The notes below the pieces were generated by a model, which saw nothing but the letters and a program-made list of their open reading frames with translations, had not been told where the DNA came from and made no database searches. A stretch of DNA of 64,000 bases from Raphanus sativus (taxonomy: Eukaryota; Streptophyta; Magnoliopsida; Brassicales; Brassicaceae), in NCBI RefSeq assembly GCF_000801105.2, contig NC_079519.1:28867288-28931287 (forward strand), read 5' to 3'. The number at the start of each line of letters is the position of its first letter. The first letter of the stretch is position 1. The translations under genes were made by a program, and so were the position numbers. Below are positions 49,914 to 62,467 of this stretch, piece after piece.

Positions 49914-52529
49914 CTAGACCTTTTTGCAAGAAGATAAGAAGCGGGTTTTGGTAGCTTCATCCTTCCATTCCAAATATTCAATCCGTTCTTTTCTACTGTA
50001 GCTAATGAAGAGTCCATTTTCACCATGCTTGCCACTTCTGGAATCGAGAGGGAGCTTTCTCAGATTTGGACATCCCGTTACACGGATTTCCTTAAGACAT
50101 GGAAATGGTAGAGGTTTCCAATGAATATTATTCAGCTCCGGTAAACTATCGAGTCGAAGAAGAATCAGTTTCGGAAAAGGAACAATCCCTGAATCTTCAC
50201 CTTTGGAAGCTTTCTCTTTGTTTATTATATCTTTTAGTTCTTTTGCACCCAAAACATCAAGTTCTCTCAAGTTTGAAGCAAACATCAGTAATGTCAGTTC
50301 CCTGAGGCGGTTGCAATCTTGTATTTTCACTACGGAGAGGCTGGAGAAACATGGGGTACTTGGACTGTGCAGAGAATAAACAATCTTTCTTTTGCTGCAT
50401 ATATTTCCCATTTTTATCTCAGAGATGTTCCAGCTCTTGATCCAGAAACTACGAAGCTTCTCCATTATAGCTAGAGGTACTATAGTTTCCAGACTGATAT
50501 TATCGATCTCTAGATGTTGTGTACAACTCATCAGCCTTTGGGATCTCAATATCTCTACATATTGAAAAGATGTAATTCTTATGAATAAACTTTCTAAATG
50601 CTCCAAGGTTTCCAACTCCTTCACTGCTTGGAAATCACATAGAAACTCATGACCAAATAATTTCAGAACTTTCAACTTATGCAGCTTTGATATCCCAGCA
50701 ATACTCAAAATATCAGTATCCCACAAATCCAAGTAAATTAGATTTTTCAACCCAAGCAAACCCATAGGCAAGTGATGTATAGCAGTTCCAGACAAGTTTA
50801 GATATTGCAAGGAACCTAATTCTGATATGGTTTCAGGCAATTCAATAAGATCTAGATTTTTCGATAGATCCAGAACAACTAGCTTTGGCATGGACTTGAA
50901 GAATTCACTTGAGATCTTTCCCAACTCTGTCTTTTGCAAGAGCAAGGTTGTGAGTTGGAGACATTCATGACTTCCACGGAGATGAAGAATCTTGTTATGC
51001 ATCAATGACATCCTTCTCACAATGTTCCAGTTCTTAACCTTTGGCATTTTAAAGAACCACAAACCAGCATGCACAATGAAAGCCTCTTTTTCTTGACCCA
51101 AGTCAGACGCAATCCACAAGGCCATTTCACGGATAATATCATGCATACACACTTTATTTGTTCCATCCTCCATCAACAATGATGCACGAACAAGACTACC
51201 AATTATCTCATAACCCTTGTTCTCAGCCCTTTCGATATCTTCACTTCCATCAATAAGCCCTTCGCATATCCAATAGTCTATCAATTTTGATTTTTGAATT
51301 TTATAATCTTCTGGAAATAAAGCGCAGTACAGCAAACACAGTTTGTGACGCTCCTCTTTAAGATTATCATAGCTATACTTCAAAAGCGGGAGAATCTGAT
51401 CTTCCATGCCAGAAAACTCGATGGCGTATGAAGTCAATACATCTATGGCATGACGCCATTCTTGTATCGTCCTCTTGCATGACATTGTCTCGCCTATGAC
51501 ATTGAGAGCCAATGGCAGGCCTCGACATTTTCTAGCAACTATTCTTGCAATATCAGGAATCTCTGGATCGCTTCCAAGCGTTACTGGTCCAACCTTCTTT
51601 TGGAACAAAACAAATGCGTCGTTGTCCGAGAGGCATTGGACTTCCATCGGCTCTTCCACTCCCATATGCGCACATACATCTTGGGAACGGGTGGTGAATG
51701 CCACTTTGCATCTGTTTTCTACCGTTGGAAACGGGACTCCAGCTTTAGCTAAATCTACCTTTTGCCACAAGTCATCTAGAAACAAGACAAATCTCTTTTT
51801 CTTTAAGAAATTGTATAAGTGTACACCTTTTTCAGTTGTATCTTTTTGCTTCCACACCTCTTGAATCTTCTCTACTTGAAACTCCTTTGACACAACAATC
51901 CAAATCACAAAATCAAACCCACACCTTTCATCACTAAACTTATTGTTGAGCTGTGTGAGAAGCGTTGTTTTTCCTACTCCTCCCATACCGTACAAACCCA
52001 TAATACCAACTCCATCTTCCACGAGATGATTCCATGCCTTTTCGAGCATCGTTTCTTGACCAACAATTGCACGTTGAACAGGCCTTTCCTCCACCTCAGA
52101 TGTTCGAGCTTTCTCAGAAACCATTTCAAATACACTACTTTTGAGTTTCTCAACCTCTCTCAGTGTCGAGAAAACACTTTTCCCGTAACGATAGCTTGAT
52201 ACTAAACTCTTGGAGCAAAGCGAACAAAGACACAGCCTTTGCAGTTCAACATTTTTAGCACTAAGAAGATCATTGGCTCTGTTTTCAATAGTCTCAACTC
52301 TATTTAGCCATACCTGGATTTCGGCAAGCCTTTGCAGACCTCTATCCTCCTCTCTTGTGACCCTTCTTGACACATCATCACGCCTAGCTCTGAGCTCTTC
52401 CATGTTAGTCTCCAAAAATGTGAGATTCTTCTCAACATTGTGAATATAACCTCCTTTCTCGTCATGCCATTGAGAGACTGTATTCACACAGGAATCACAT
52501 GGTATCGATATAGATACACAGTTCCCCAT
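49914..52529 (-). CDS. CC-NB-LRR disease resistance protein (RPS5/RFL1-type)
   Basis: 871 residues from [14 protein letters not shown]. The frame stays open 67 codons further upstream, but this Met fits the family and gives Gly2 and Cys4 for myristoylation and palmitoylation. Coiled coil to about 130 (EDVID-type region replaced as in the RPS5 group); NB-ARC with P-loop GMGGVGKTT (181-189), kinase-2 FVLFLDDLW (247-255), [20 protein letters not shown] (337-342) and MHD (462-464); LRRs from about 545 to the end. About 11 residues are missing after KIQ (about 223), between RNBS-A and kinase-2, compared with the neighbour. It is an intracellular immune receptor likely at the plasma membrane. Intronless. 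Divergent to the CNL at 54144. Confidence 0.93.
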   Translation of the reverse strand: MGNCVSISIPCDSCVNTVSQWHDEKGGYIHNVEKNLTFLETNMEELRARRDDVSRRVTREEDRGLQRLAEIQVWLNRVETIENRANDLLSAKNVELQRLCLCSLCSKSLVSSYRYGKSVFSTLREVEKLKSSVFEMVSEKARTSEVEERPVQRAIVGQETMLEKAWNHLVEDGVGIMGLYGMGGVGKTTLLTQLNNKFSDERCGFDFVIWIVVSKEFQVEKIQEVWKQKDTTEKGVHLYNFLKKKRFVLFLDDLWQKVDLAKAGVPFPTVENRCKVAFTTRSQDVCAHMGVEEPMEVQCLSDNDAFVLFQKKVGPVTLGSDPEIPDIARIVARKCRGLPLALNVIGETMSCKRTIQEWRHAIDVLTSYAIEFSGMEDQILPLLKYSYDNLKEERHKLCLLYCALFPEDYKIQKSKLIDYWICEGLIDGSEDIERAENKGYEIIGSLVRASLLMEDGTNKVCMHDIIREMALWIASDLGQEKEAFIVHAGLWFFKMPKVKNWNIVRRMSLMHNKILHLRGSHECLQLTTLLLQKTELGKISSEFFKSMPKLVVLDLSKNLDLIELPETISELGSLQYLNLSGTAIHHLPMGLLGLKNLIYLDLWDTDILSIAGISKLHKLKVLKLFGHEFLCDFQAVKELETLEHLESLFIRITSFQYVEILRSQRLMSCTQHLEIDNISLETIVPLAIMEKLRSFWIKSWNISEIKMGNICSKRKIVYSLHSPSTPCFSSLSVVKIQDCNRLRELTLLMFASNLRELDVLGAKELKDIINKEKASKGEDSGIVPFPKLILLRLDSLPELNNIHWKPLPFPCLKEIRVTGCPNLRKLPLDSRSGKHGENGLFISYSRKERIEYLEWKDEATKTRFLSSCKKV

Positions 52530-54143
52530 ATTAGAGGGAGTGAGAGATCTGACAAAACCAGAGAGAAGGCAAACCAATAATTGAATATTATAGATTTTCT
52601 TTTTCGTCCACAAAAATAAGATCATGTCGTTGACTTTGGTGGGACATACTAATTTCAAAGTCTTCTCCAAGTAGCACACTAGCCAATCTCGTCGTAGTAC
52701 CCAAATGACACCTTCCTCTTCATCAATCATATTACGCCATGTGGCAGTTATTTTGGAGCTCGAACCTCTGGACTAGTGGCAGGGAGAGAACTTCAACGAG
52801 AAGGTCACTCTAGAGGCAAAACCAAGTTTCGCGGAACTTGGATCATGTCGAACCTGATATGTTAAGCGTTGACCACCTGACACGACCTGTTGTCCACTCG
52901 AGCGTCTATGACTCTTCAAACTAACCTTCTACGAGAGTGTATGGGATATCTTGTATAACAAGTAATCTTTTGTTGATTGTTTGTGTTTTTTGTTTCTAAA
53001 TTTTGTGCAGTAAAGAAGCTCTGAACTTGGTATATAAATGTTTTCTTTTTAAGGGGAACGAAATTTAACTTGGCATTCCATTGGCTGCATGTTTTGTAAA
53101 AAGAATTGGCTTAATTAATAAAATTAAAATGACAACAACTGGTCGGTAATAAAATTGTTTGTGTTGCGTGGAACCAAAAGCTTGAATGATATGTTTTGGA
53201 TTGTGGTTTTTATTTCCATGGAAACATAGCCATAAGTGAAACAAAAGCTATAATAGGGATGAATTCTTGGCCAGGGAAGGAGATGCATAGCCATACTTAT
53301 CGTACTCCTGGACCATTCAAAGATCAGATACTCATTTCAAAATATCATAGTGACGAATTCTTATGCAATGCTTAATTTCATCTGAAGTTTGTCCGACATT
53401 TGATTAATTAGCTCGTTGCGCTTATCGGAAACTCTGCAAGTTCTGATGATAAAAGTAGGAACATTGCTAGAGTTGCCAAAGACGTTCATGTAGCCTCAAG
53501 GTCAAATGAATCTGATACTTTTACTAAACTGTCCGGTCACTATTTTTAAAAATATACAATTTCTAATTGGTAAAACTAAAACTTACCAATAAAAAATTTA
53601 AAATACAAAAAAAAAAAAAAAAATTGGGTGGTGCCACACATTTGGGTTTTCATTTTCAAAAGCTTTTACTTAAGTCATATAAGACTATGGTTTTATTGTA
53701 TTCGTTTTTCATTTGAATTTAAATTGGTCTGTAAGACTTTTCATTTGGAATAAAGGAAGTATTAAACTGAAATGAAGTGTTTATAAATTTGAAAGTAAGA
53801 TCCTTGGTACGGGAGTTGAGCTTATCTTAAGAAATATATGAGAAGAACAGAAGAATCAGAGGAAGGAAGAAGAAGACTAGAGGAAGAAGACAGAGACAAT
53901 TTTCGATGAATGTTTTGATGATCGTTTTACACAACAAGAACATAGCTAAATAGAGAATTAAAATAAGGCTTTACTGAGTGAGAGTAACAAGCAGCCCAAT
54001 AAGTACTTAAACGAGGCCCAAAGATGAGTCTGTGTAGGCTCTACTTACCCGGACTTATCATCTCCATCCTCTCACAGTCACTGTTTTTCTCATAATCAGC
54101 GCAGTGAATTTCAAAATTTCAGATATTTTCCTTGCCGAAAAAA
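52530..54143. promoter_or_regulatory. Shared intergenic region between divergent CNL genes
   Basis: About 1.6 kb separates the two start codons, which point away from each other. It must hold both promoters. Only AT-rich sequence, a poly(A) run near 53610 and no gene can be seen. A 3' splice-like 'aatttcag' near 54115-54122 may belong to a leader intron of the plus-strand gene. Confidence 0.45.
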
Positions 54144-56807
54144 ATGGGAATTTCTTTCTCGATACCTTGTGATCCTTGTATAAACAAAATCTCCCGCTGG
54201 CTAGACGAGAGAATAGCTTGTCTACACGACCTCAAGAAGAATCTCACGTCTCTAGCGACAGCCATGGAAGAACTCGCGGCTAAGCGGGATGATTGGTTAA
54301 GAAGGATCACAAGAGAGGAGGATAGAGGTCTTCGAAGGCTTGTCGAAGTCCAGGTATGGCTTACTAGAGTTGAGACTATTGAAAAAGAAGTCAACGATCT
54401 ACTTGATGGGAGAGATGTTGAACTTCAAAAGCTGTGTCTCTGTGGTTTTTGTTCCTATAGTTTAAAATCCAGCTACCGTTACGGTAGAAGTGTTATCTTG
54501 ATGTTGAGGAGAGTCGAGATACTCAAAAGCCAAGATTTCGAAGTCTTGGTTGAGCAAAATCAAATATCTGAAGTGCAGGAAGTACAAATTAAACCGGTGA
54601 TTGTTGGTCAAGAAACGATGCTTGAAAAGGCATGGAAACAGCTCAAGGAAGATGGAGTTGGTATCATGGGCTTCTACGGTATGGGAGGAGTAGGCAAAAC
54701 AACGCTTCTTACGCAGATCAACAATAAGTTCGGTGACAAGAGGTGTGGATTTGATTTCGTGATTTGGGTTGTGGTTTCTAAAGATTTACAGTTGGATAAC
54801 ATTCAAGACGAAGTCGCTCGGAAAGTCGGTCTTGGTGGGGAGGAGTGGAGAGAAAAACAGAAAAGCCAAAAGACGGAGGATATGTACAATTTCTTAAGGA
54901 AAAAGAGATTCGTCTTGCTTCTAGATGATATTTGGGAGAAGGTGGATTTGACCAAGATTGGAATCCCAATTCCCACAACGGAAAACCAATGCAGAGTGGC
55001 ATTCACCACTCGCTCTCAGGATGTATGTGCACGGATGGGGGCTGAAAACGCGATGGAAGTCCAATGCTTGTCGGACGAAGACGCATTTGATTTATTCCAG
55101 AAGAAAGTTGGGAAAGTAACGCTTGGAAGCGATCCGGAGATCCCCAATCTCGCAAGAGTAGTTGCTAGAAAATGCCGTGGCCTACCGTTGGCGCTCGATG
55201 TCATAGGCGAGACCATGTCATGCAAGAGGACGATACAAGAGTGGAATCACGCGATAGATATTTTGACTTCGTACGCTATCGAGTTTTCCGGCATGGAAGA
55301 TCAGATCCTACCTCTTCTAAAGTTTAGCTACGATAGTCTCAAAGGGGAGAAGGTCAAAGCGTGTTTGTTGTACTGCGCTTTACTTCCGGAAGATTACGAA
55401 ATTCTTAAAGAAACTTTGATTGATTATTGGATATGCGAAGGGATTATAGATGCAAGTGAAGGTACAGAAAGGGCTGAGAACAAGGGTTACGAAATAATTG
55501 GTAGTCTTGTTCGCGCATCATTGTTGATGGATCGTCACAGAACTAAGAGTGTGTGTATGCATGATGTAGTTCGTGAGATGGCCTTGTGGATTGCATCTGA
55601 TTTGGGAAAGCAGAAAGAGGCATTCGTCGTTCGTGCGGGTGTCGGGTTAAGTGTGATGCCAAAGGTTAAGAATTGGGAAGTAGTGAAAAGGATGTCATTG
55701 TGTGAGAATGGCATCTACCTGCTCCCTGGAAGTCCTAAATGTCAAGAACTCAAAACTTTCCTCATGAGATCGGCTGGAGTACGAAGTATCTCGAGTGAGT
55801 TCTTCGAATACATGCAAAAGCTAGTTGTTTTGGATCTTTCGCATAACGGAGATCTCTCGGAACTGCCGAATGGAATATCAAAACTAGTTTCCTTGCAATA
55901 TCTCAACTTGTCGTGGACTCGTATAAGTGCACTCCGCATGGATCTGCTGCAAGCGTTGATTAATCTAAACCACTTGGATCTTAGGGAAACGCATGAGCTT
56001 TGGAGCATCGCTGGGATATCGCGTCTGCATAATTTGAAAACACTAAAACTATCCTACTCTTATTTTTCATGGGACCGTTACACAGTGGAAGAGCTGGAAA
56101 GCTTGGAGCATTTAGAGATTCTAACCATTGGATTCAGGATATCTCAGAGTTTCGAGCATTTCTTGCGCTCTCGTAAGCTGATGAGGTGCACGCGATCTAT
56201 AGAGTTCTGTGATTCTTCGAGGGGTTTGACAAATAGTCGGCAACCGTTTGAAATATCACTCCCAGTAGTAGCTATGGATAAGCTTCGAGATTTCAGCATC
56301 CGTGAATGCCGTGTCTATGAGATAAAGATGGAAAATATATGCATGGCGTTTTCTTCACTACACGATTCAAGTAGCCCACGTTTCTTGAACCTCTCCCACG
56401 TGGATATAACATTTTGTGATTGCCTGAGGGAATTGACGTTGCTGATGCTTGCTCCGAATCTTAAAAGTCTTCATGTTTCTGATTCACGTGAACTAGAAGA
56501 TATAATAAATAAAGAGAAAGGTGACCTATCGGGGATTGGTCCTTTTCCAAAGCTGGTTTCTCTTAAGTTGAAGAATCTACCAGAGCTGAAGAATATCTAT
56601 TGGAATCCTCTACCCTTTCCATATCTACAGGAGATCCATGTATCCGAATGTTCAAATCTGAAAAAGCTTCCACTCTATTCCCAAAGTGGCAAGCATGGTG
56701 ATGATGGACTTATCATATACTACAGAGAGAAAGAATGGATTGACTGTGTGGAATGGGAGGACGAAGCTACCAAAATCCGCTTCTTATCTTCATGCAAAAA
56801 GGTCTAA
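54144..56807 (+). CDS. CC-NB-LRR disease resistance protein (RPS5/RFL1-type)
   Basis: 887 residues from [15 protein letters not shown], with Gly2 for myristoylation. Coiled coil about 20-130; NB-ARC with P-loop GMGGVGKTT (179-187), kinase-2 FVLLLDDIW (256-264), [19 protein letters not shown] (346-350), the RNBS-D region and MHD (472-474); LRRs from about 545. All core motifs are intact and the frame has no break. It ends RFLSSCKKV as the divergent neighbour does. The best family name is the Arabidopsis At1g62630/RFL1/RPS5 clade, known for guarding host proteins attacked by pathogen effectors; the effector is unknown. The 3' UTR may be spliced. Confidence 0.95.
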   Translation: MGISFSIPCDPCINKISRWLDERIACLHDLKKNLTSLATAMEELAAKRDDWLRRITREEDRGLRRLVEVQVWLTRVETIEKEVNDLLDGRDVELQKLCLCGFCSYSLKSSYRYGRSVILMLRRVEILKSQDFEVLVEQNQISEVQEVQIKPVIVGQETMLEKAWKQLKEDGVGIMGFYGMGGVGKTTLLTQINNKFGDKRCGFDFVIWVVVSKDLQLDNIQDEVARKVGLGGEEWREKQKSQKTEDMYNFLRKKRFVLLLDDIWEKVDLTKIGIPIPTTENQCRVAFTTRSQDVCARMGAENAMEVQCLSDEDAFDLFQKKVGKVTLGSDPEIPNLARVVARKCRGLPLALDVIGETMSCKRTIQEWNHAIDILTSYAIEFSGMEDQILPLLKFSYDSLKGEKVKACLLYCALLPEDYEILKETLIDYWICEGIIDASEGTERAENKGYEIIGSLVRASLLMDRHRTKSVCMHDVVREMALWIASDLGKQKEAFVVRAGVGLSVMPKVKNWEVVKRMSLCENGIYLLPGSPKCQELKTFLMRSAGVRSISSEFFEYMQKLVVLDLSHNGDLSELPNGISKLVSLQYLNLSWTRISALRMDLLQALINLNHLDLRETHELWSIAGISRLHNLKTLKLSYSYFSWDRYTVEELESLEHLEILTIGFRISQSFEHFLRSRKLMRCTRSIEFCDSSRGLTNSRQPFEISLPVVAMDKLRDFSIRECRVYEIKMENICMAFSSLHDSSSPRFLNLSHVDITFCDCLRELTLLMLAPNLKSLHVSDSRELEDIINKEKGDLSGIGPFPKLVSLKLKNLPELKNIYWNPLPFPYLQEIHVSECSNLKKLPLYSQSGKHGDDGLIIYYREKEWIDCVEWEDEATKIRFLSSCKKV

Positions 56808-57542
56808 ATTTTCTCACCTTCTCTTGTTTGTTTCTAAAAAGATTTTTTTTATTACTCAGTGTTATGAACTCATCTTCTCTTGTTTGTATCTCTTTTTGTC
56901 TGTGTTAGGTTTGATTATAGCCAGCACTTTGATCATGCAAGGTTCCAAGTGGATGATGTCATTTGGGTTTTATCCTAGAGGGAAAGTCTTTATCTCTCTA
57001 TCCGTTTGCTTTCTGTGAATTATTTTTCTATTTTTTTAAAAAAATAATTTGTGCCGACATTAATTGATCTCTACTATGGTTACGTTATATTTTAAGAGAG
57101 TGTCGAGAGATAGAAATCTGTTAGTCACTTGGGTTTACTCTGAAGTGGCTTATATAGTTCACAGGCTGTTAACTTGGAACGGAAATTTGTTGCATGGGTT
57201 TGGTGGTCGTTTATTCGTGACGTGGGCATAGACGTTGTTAGAAGACATTAAGACTGCTTCACGCTTTTGCTTTTCGTTTCATGATACAAGCAGAGAAGTG
57301 TATGGCTGATTCAATGCTTCTGAGAGGAAGAAAAGTGAAGCCACAAGTCAGCATAGGATAAGTACATTGTCTGATTTTTCTTGATACAGTGATTCATTTA
57401 GTGAGTGCACAAATTCATGAGGCTCATATGCAAGCTCATTACACACTGGTCATGTCAAGGGACTCATTATTCTTGGAACATTATTGTCAAAACGCGAGCA
57501 TGTTCATATGCGGCTGTTTTCTTGCGAGACGTTGATGGTTTC
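56808..57542. other. 3' flank of the CNL gene, interrupted by a Copia element
   Basis: It contains the CNL 3' UTR and then moderately GC-balanced sequence with no recognised gene. The Copia element at 57543 lies at its end, and the sequence presumably continues at 62468. Confidence 0.4.
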
Positions 57543-57721
57543 TGTAGAATAAGATATCGAACACTTGTGTTTTATTGACATCGGCTTCTGCCGTATATAT
57601 ACATGAACGAGATGCCCTACTCTCCACACAAATAGGAGATATATACAAGACTTAATACAAGACTTATCATTAACTAACAATACAAGTATATCTCAAATAT
57701 ATATGATATATATCGCCAATA
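57543..57721 (-). repeat. 3' LTR of the young Copia element
   Basis: 179 bp. On the minus strand it starts TATTGGCGATATATATC and ends TTCTACA, next to the polypurine tract. Confidence 0.95.
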
Positions 57722-57728
57722 CTCCCCC

Positions 57729-60700
57729 TCAAGTTGGAGTGTGGAGGTTCCGAACGCCCAACTTGGACAACAACGTACTGAACTGAGCACGTCCAAGAGC
57801 CTTTGTCAAAATATCTGCAACCTGCTCCGACGTTCGAATGTGATGTAGATTAATCAAGCCACCTTTCACAGCATCTCGCACAGAGTGACAGTCATTTTCA
57901 ATATGTTTCGTACGCTCATGGAAAACCGGGTTAGTAGCTATATAAATAGCAGATTTGCTATCACAGAAGAACCGGGTGGGTGCACGTTGTTCAACATCTA
58001 ATCCCTTCAACAACTTGCGAAGCCATTTAACTTCACGAAGACCAACAGCCATGCATCGATACTCAGCTTCAGCGGAAGAATGAGAAACTGTTTTCTGCTT
58101 TTTAGTCTTCCACGAGATGGGTGAATCACCCAACATGACCACATACGCACTCAGCGACCGCCGAGTTAACGGACACGAGGACCAGTCTGAATCGCAGTAT
58201 ATAGTGAGAGACAGGTCGGGGCTCGAACTAAGAAAGATACCCTGTCCAACAGACCCTTTCAGAAAACGTACAACACGGAGCGCAGCGTCCCAATGAGCTT
58301 CCTTTGGCTTCTTCATGAACTGGGAGAGAAGATGGACGCAGTAGCTCAACTCAGGCCGAGTATGAGTGAGATAAATCAGACGCCCCATCAACCGACGATA
58401 CTTCTTTGGGTCAGACAGAGCTGGACTGTCAACAGTAGCAAGATGATGATTCTGTTCTAGCGGAGTTGCAGCTGGCTTAGACCCAAGATTACCAGTGTCA
58501 GCTATAATATCCAGAGCATACTTGCGCTGAGATAAAAACATTCCTTCAGGACCTCTGCTCACTTCTATACCCAAAAAATATTTTAACTTACCCAAGTCTT
58601 TCATAGAAAAACATTTACCCAAATAATCCTTAAACTTCAGGATCATATGACTATGGTTACCACAAATAATCAAGTCATCCACGTAGACGAGCACTCGAAT
58701 CTCAACGTCACGACGAGTGTAGGAGAAAAGTGAATAGTCATCGTAAGACTGTACGAAACCAAACTTCAGCAGTGCATCAGACAGCTTCTTAAACCAACAG
58801 CGAGGAGCCTGCTTGAGCCCATATAGAGACTTACGAAGACGACAAACTTTATTAGGATGTGAATGACGAAAACCTGGTGGCAGCATCATGTACACTTCTT
58901 CCTCAAGATCACCATGAAGAAAAGCGTTATTAACATCCATCTGATAAACCTCCCACTGTTTTGCAGCAGCCATCTTGAGTAATGTTTGTACCGTAGTTAG
59001 CTTAACGACCGGAGCAAACGTCTCCTTATAGTCCTGTCCTTCCACCTGTTTATTACCACAGACAACCAACCGAGCTTTGTACCGTGTAATGGTACCGTCA
59101 GCATTATATTTAATCTTGTAGACCCACAAGCAACCGATGGCAACCTTACCAGGCGGCAAATCAACAATGTCCCATGTGTGCTGACCTTCAAGTGCGACAA
59201 CCTCAACTACCATTGCATCATCCCAGACCTTGATGCCAGCAGCTTCTTTAAAATGTCTAGGTTCTGTAACTGCTGTAATATTTGCTAAGAACACACGATG
59301 CTGAGCAGAAAAGTTAGAATCAGAAACATAGTTTGTCAAGGGATACAGTGAGTTACCTTGAACCGAGACAGAGGACCTAGCAGGAGACACGATGGGAGCG
59401 TGATGGGTTTCAGATGACATACTAACCAGCGCCTTAATTTTTGCATTGTAGGTGATATAGTCGTGTAGCTTGACAGACGGCAAACGTGAACGATGACCAC
59501 GACCGAGTAACTCAACAGGTTCTGGTGAAACCGTATCAACTGCAGGAGTAGGATCAAGAGGCTGTGGAACGACAACTGCAACTGGTTCAGAATTTGTAAC
59601 TGGTGTACTGACTCCTGACGCAGGTTCAGGTGTGACCTCTGCAACCTTAGGAGACAAAAAAGTGTCGCCAACTACCTCTTCATTGTCAGAATCTTCAGTT
59701 ACTGGAACATTGACAACTGGACTAACTGGAGGCAAACAATCACTCCCCCTTGCTTGTACAGGCGAGGTGACTAACCAATCTTCATCAACAACCTCATTAG
59801 CCATAACAAGTGACGGCAAAGAAGCATCATCAGTTGCATATGGAAATATATCTTCACGGAAAATAACATCACGAGAGACAAAGAACACATTGCGATCCCT
59901 GTCATACACCTTATATCCCTTTTTCCCAAAAGGATAACCGACAAACACACACTCTCGACTCCTCTCGCTGAACTTGTCTCTGTCACGAGGAACACGATGA
60001 ACATGGCAAGCTGAACCAAATACTCGCAACAAAGACATATCCGGTTTGCTCCCATGTAGAACTTCATACGGCGAGCGTCCCTTAAGTACAGCTGTAGGAG
60101 TACGGTTAATGAGATAAGCTGCCGTTAAGACTGCTTCTCCCCAAAAAGTAACCGGCATACTAGCTTGAAACAACAGCGCTCTAGAAACATTGAGAATGTG
60201 TCTATGTTTGCGCTCAACACGACCATTTTGTTGTGGAGTACCAACACAAGAAGTCTGATGAACTATGCCTTGCTCACGAAAATTACTAGACAAGCACATA
60301 AACTCGGTTCCGTTGTCACTACGAACCATCTTAACACTTTTACCAAATTGCTTTTCAGCATAGGCAAAGAAATTGAGCAGAACACGACGAACTTCTGATT
60401 TTTCGAGTAGCAAGTAGGTCCATACTGCCCGAGAGTGATCATCAACAATTGTCAAAAAATAGACCGCACCGCAGGAAGATGGAACACGGTAAGGACCCCA
60501 AACATCAACATGAATCAATGAAAAACAATCATCGGATTTATTAATACTGTCTGGAAAAACATCTCTAGTTTGTTTAGCACGAAAGCATACATCACAAGAG
60601 CTAGAGCTAATAGAAGTAGATGAAAACACAGGCAAAGCTGAAAGCACTGAAAAACTCGGATGTCCCAAGCGTCGATGCCACAGAGTCTGATCCGTAGATG

Positions 60701-62198
60701 CCGACACAGAATGAATCTTCGCAGTAGCAACATCCGTCAAGAAGTAAACCCCATCACGCTCTTCACCGGTTCCAATCAGAGTCCTCGAGAAACGGTCCTG
60801 TAAAACACAAATTGTATCAGTAAAGGTAGCAAGACAACCCGTTTGTTTCAGTATTTTAGAGACTGAAATCAAAGTGCAATTCAGAGAAGGCACATATAGA
60901 ACGTTATTCAAAGTCACTTTTCCCGACAGTGGGAAACACCCCATACTGAGAGCAAACGTTTTGCTACCATCCGCAAAACCCACGGAACATGGTGATATAG
61001 GTACTACGTTAGACAACAATGAAAGCTGTCCCGTCATGTGGTGAGACGCCCCAGAGTCGAGTATTACATCACCGAACTTGTTCTTACCAGAAAGCTTATC
61101 GGCACCGGACTTCTCTTGGATTATCTGAGACAAAACCTTCCATTGATCTTGAGTAAACTCAGGAAAAGCTGAGGCGTTGGAGCTTGTAGCATGCGCCGCA
61201 GATGCCAGTCCTCTTCCACGACCACTGCCATTACTAGCACCACGACCACCTCTACCTCTTCCACGACCTGAAGCTCGCTCGTTCCACCAATCTGGAAAAC
61301 CATTCAAAGACCAGCAGCTCTTCTTATCGTGACCAGTACGTCCACAGTGAGAACACGCGACTGCACGATCTCTTCCACGAAGTATACTGTCATTTTTCAA
61401 GCTGTTCTGATCGTCACTTCGAGTGGAGCCTTCACCTTGTCGAGCAAGAAACCCAACTGCTTCCTATTGTTGCTCACGACCACGAGAAGCCGTCAACCTC
61501 TGCTCTTCTCTAATCACTTTCGAGTACACTTCGCCAATAGTAGGCAGTGGATCCATCCCGATAAGAGTTGTACACAGCCCACCATAGCGTGAATCATCTA
61601 GTCCCATCAGAAACTGATGCACTTTGTCATCCTCTCTTTCCTTCGAAATATCTGCAGCAACTCCACATGTACACATTGGCAACGGCCTGTAGATTGCATA
61701 CTCTTCCCAGAGCGAACACAAACGACCATAATACTCAAGTACACTCTGACCCTCTTGACGACACGAAGCCAAGTGAGCCTTGAGCTGATGAATGCGAACC
61801 TTATTCCCGACTGAGAATCGCTGCTTCAATTCAGACCACAGGTGACTAGCTTCAGATATGAAAGACACCGACGACTTGACCTTGGAGTCAATTGAAGAAC
61901 GTATCCATCCTATGATCATTGAATTCACTGCTATCCAATTCTCATAATCTGGATCGTCCAACGAAGGTTTCTTCAAGGTACCGTTTATGAAACCAGTCTT
62001 ACGCTTAGCCTGGAGTGCATTAAGCATCTCGTTGGCCCACTTATTATAATTTTCTCCAGTTAACATGACTGAAGTAATTACAGATCCAGGATTATCGGAT
62101 CCATACAACTTGTACGGCGAAGAAGGAGCTAACTCAGCTCCACCAATCTTCTTCACCATGGCAGAAGACTCTTCTGACTTCTTTTCTTCATCCGACAT
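57729..62198 (-). CDS. Copia Gag-Pol polyprotein with one in-frame UAG
   Basis: The start ATG at 62198 (MSDEEKKSEES) opens the frame, and it runs to 57729, about 1490 codons. A single TAG at 61466-61464 stands between gag core and zinc knuckle in the context CAA CAA TAG GAA GCA. Domains in order: Copia gag core (to about 61480), Arg/Gly-rich linker and CCHC knuckle CSHCGRTGHDKKSCW, protease DSGASHHMTG, integrase HH-CC (HRRLGHPS...CDVC) and core, reverse transcriptase with YVDD, RNase H (SSAEAEY). All catalytic motifs I looked for are present and no frameshift is seen. The stop is either a fresh nonsense mutation or a read-through site. Confidence 0.92.
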
Positions 62199-62288
62199 CG
62201 TCACCGACGAACTCTGTTCTGACTAAGAACAAACTACAAAAACTCAGGAATTTTGTATAACTTTAGATTGATCGATGCTCTGATACCA

Positions 62289-62467
62289 TGTAGAATAAGA
62301 TATCGAACACTTGTGTTTTATTGACATCGGCTTCTGCCGTATATATACATAAACGAGATGCCCTACTCTCCACACAAATAGGAGATATATACAAGACTTA
62401 ATACAAGACTTATCATTAACTAACAATACAAGTATATCTCAAATATATATGATATATATCGCCAATA
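62289..62467 (-). repeat. 5' LTR of the young Copia element
   Basis: 179 bp, one substitution from the 3' LTR. The short leader to the gag ATG is only about 90 nt including the primer site. Confidence 0.95.

Larger units (their letters stand above)
57543..62467 (-). mobile_element. Copia LTR retrotransposon, very recent insertion
   Basis: 4.9 kb on the minus strand. The LTRs are 179 bp each (57543-57721 and 62289-62467) and differ at one position (catgaacg against cataaacg). The primer binding site TGGTATCAGAGC (62277-62288), complementary to initiator tRNA-Met, directly adjoins the 5' LTR. The polypurine tract 'ttgagggggag' adjoins the 3' LTR. Gag and Pol are one frame with one internal TAG. 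I found no exact 5-bp target duplication (flanks GTTTC and TCTGC), and the LTR begins TA instead of TG, so the exact ends may be off by a base or two. Confidence 0.96.

Noticed and set aside
52530..52730. Longer N-terminus for the minus-strand CNL (67 extra codons)
   Set aside because: The extension has no family match, and the internal Met starts the conserved MGNC acylation signal.
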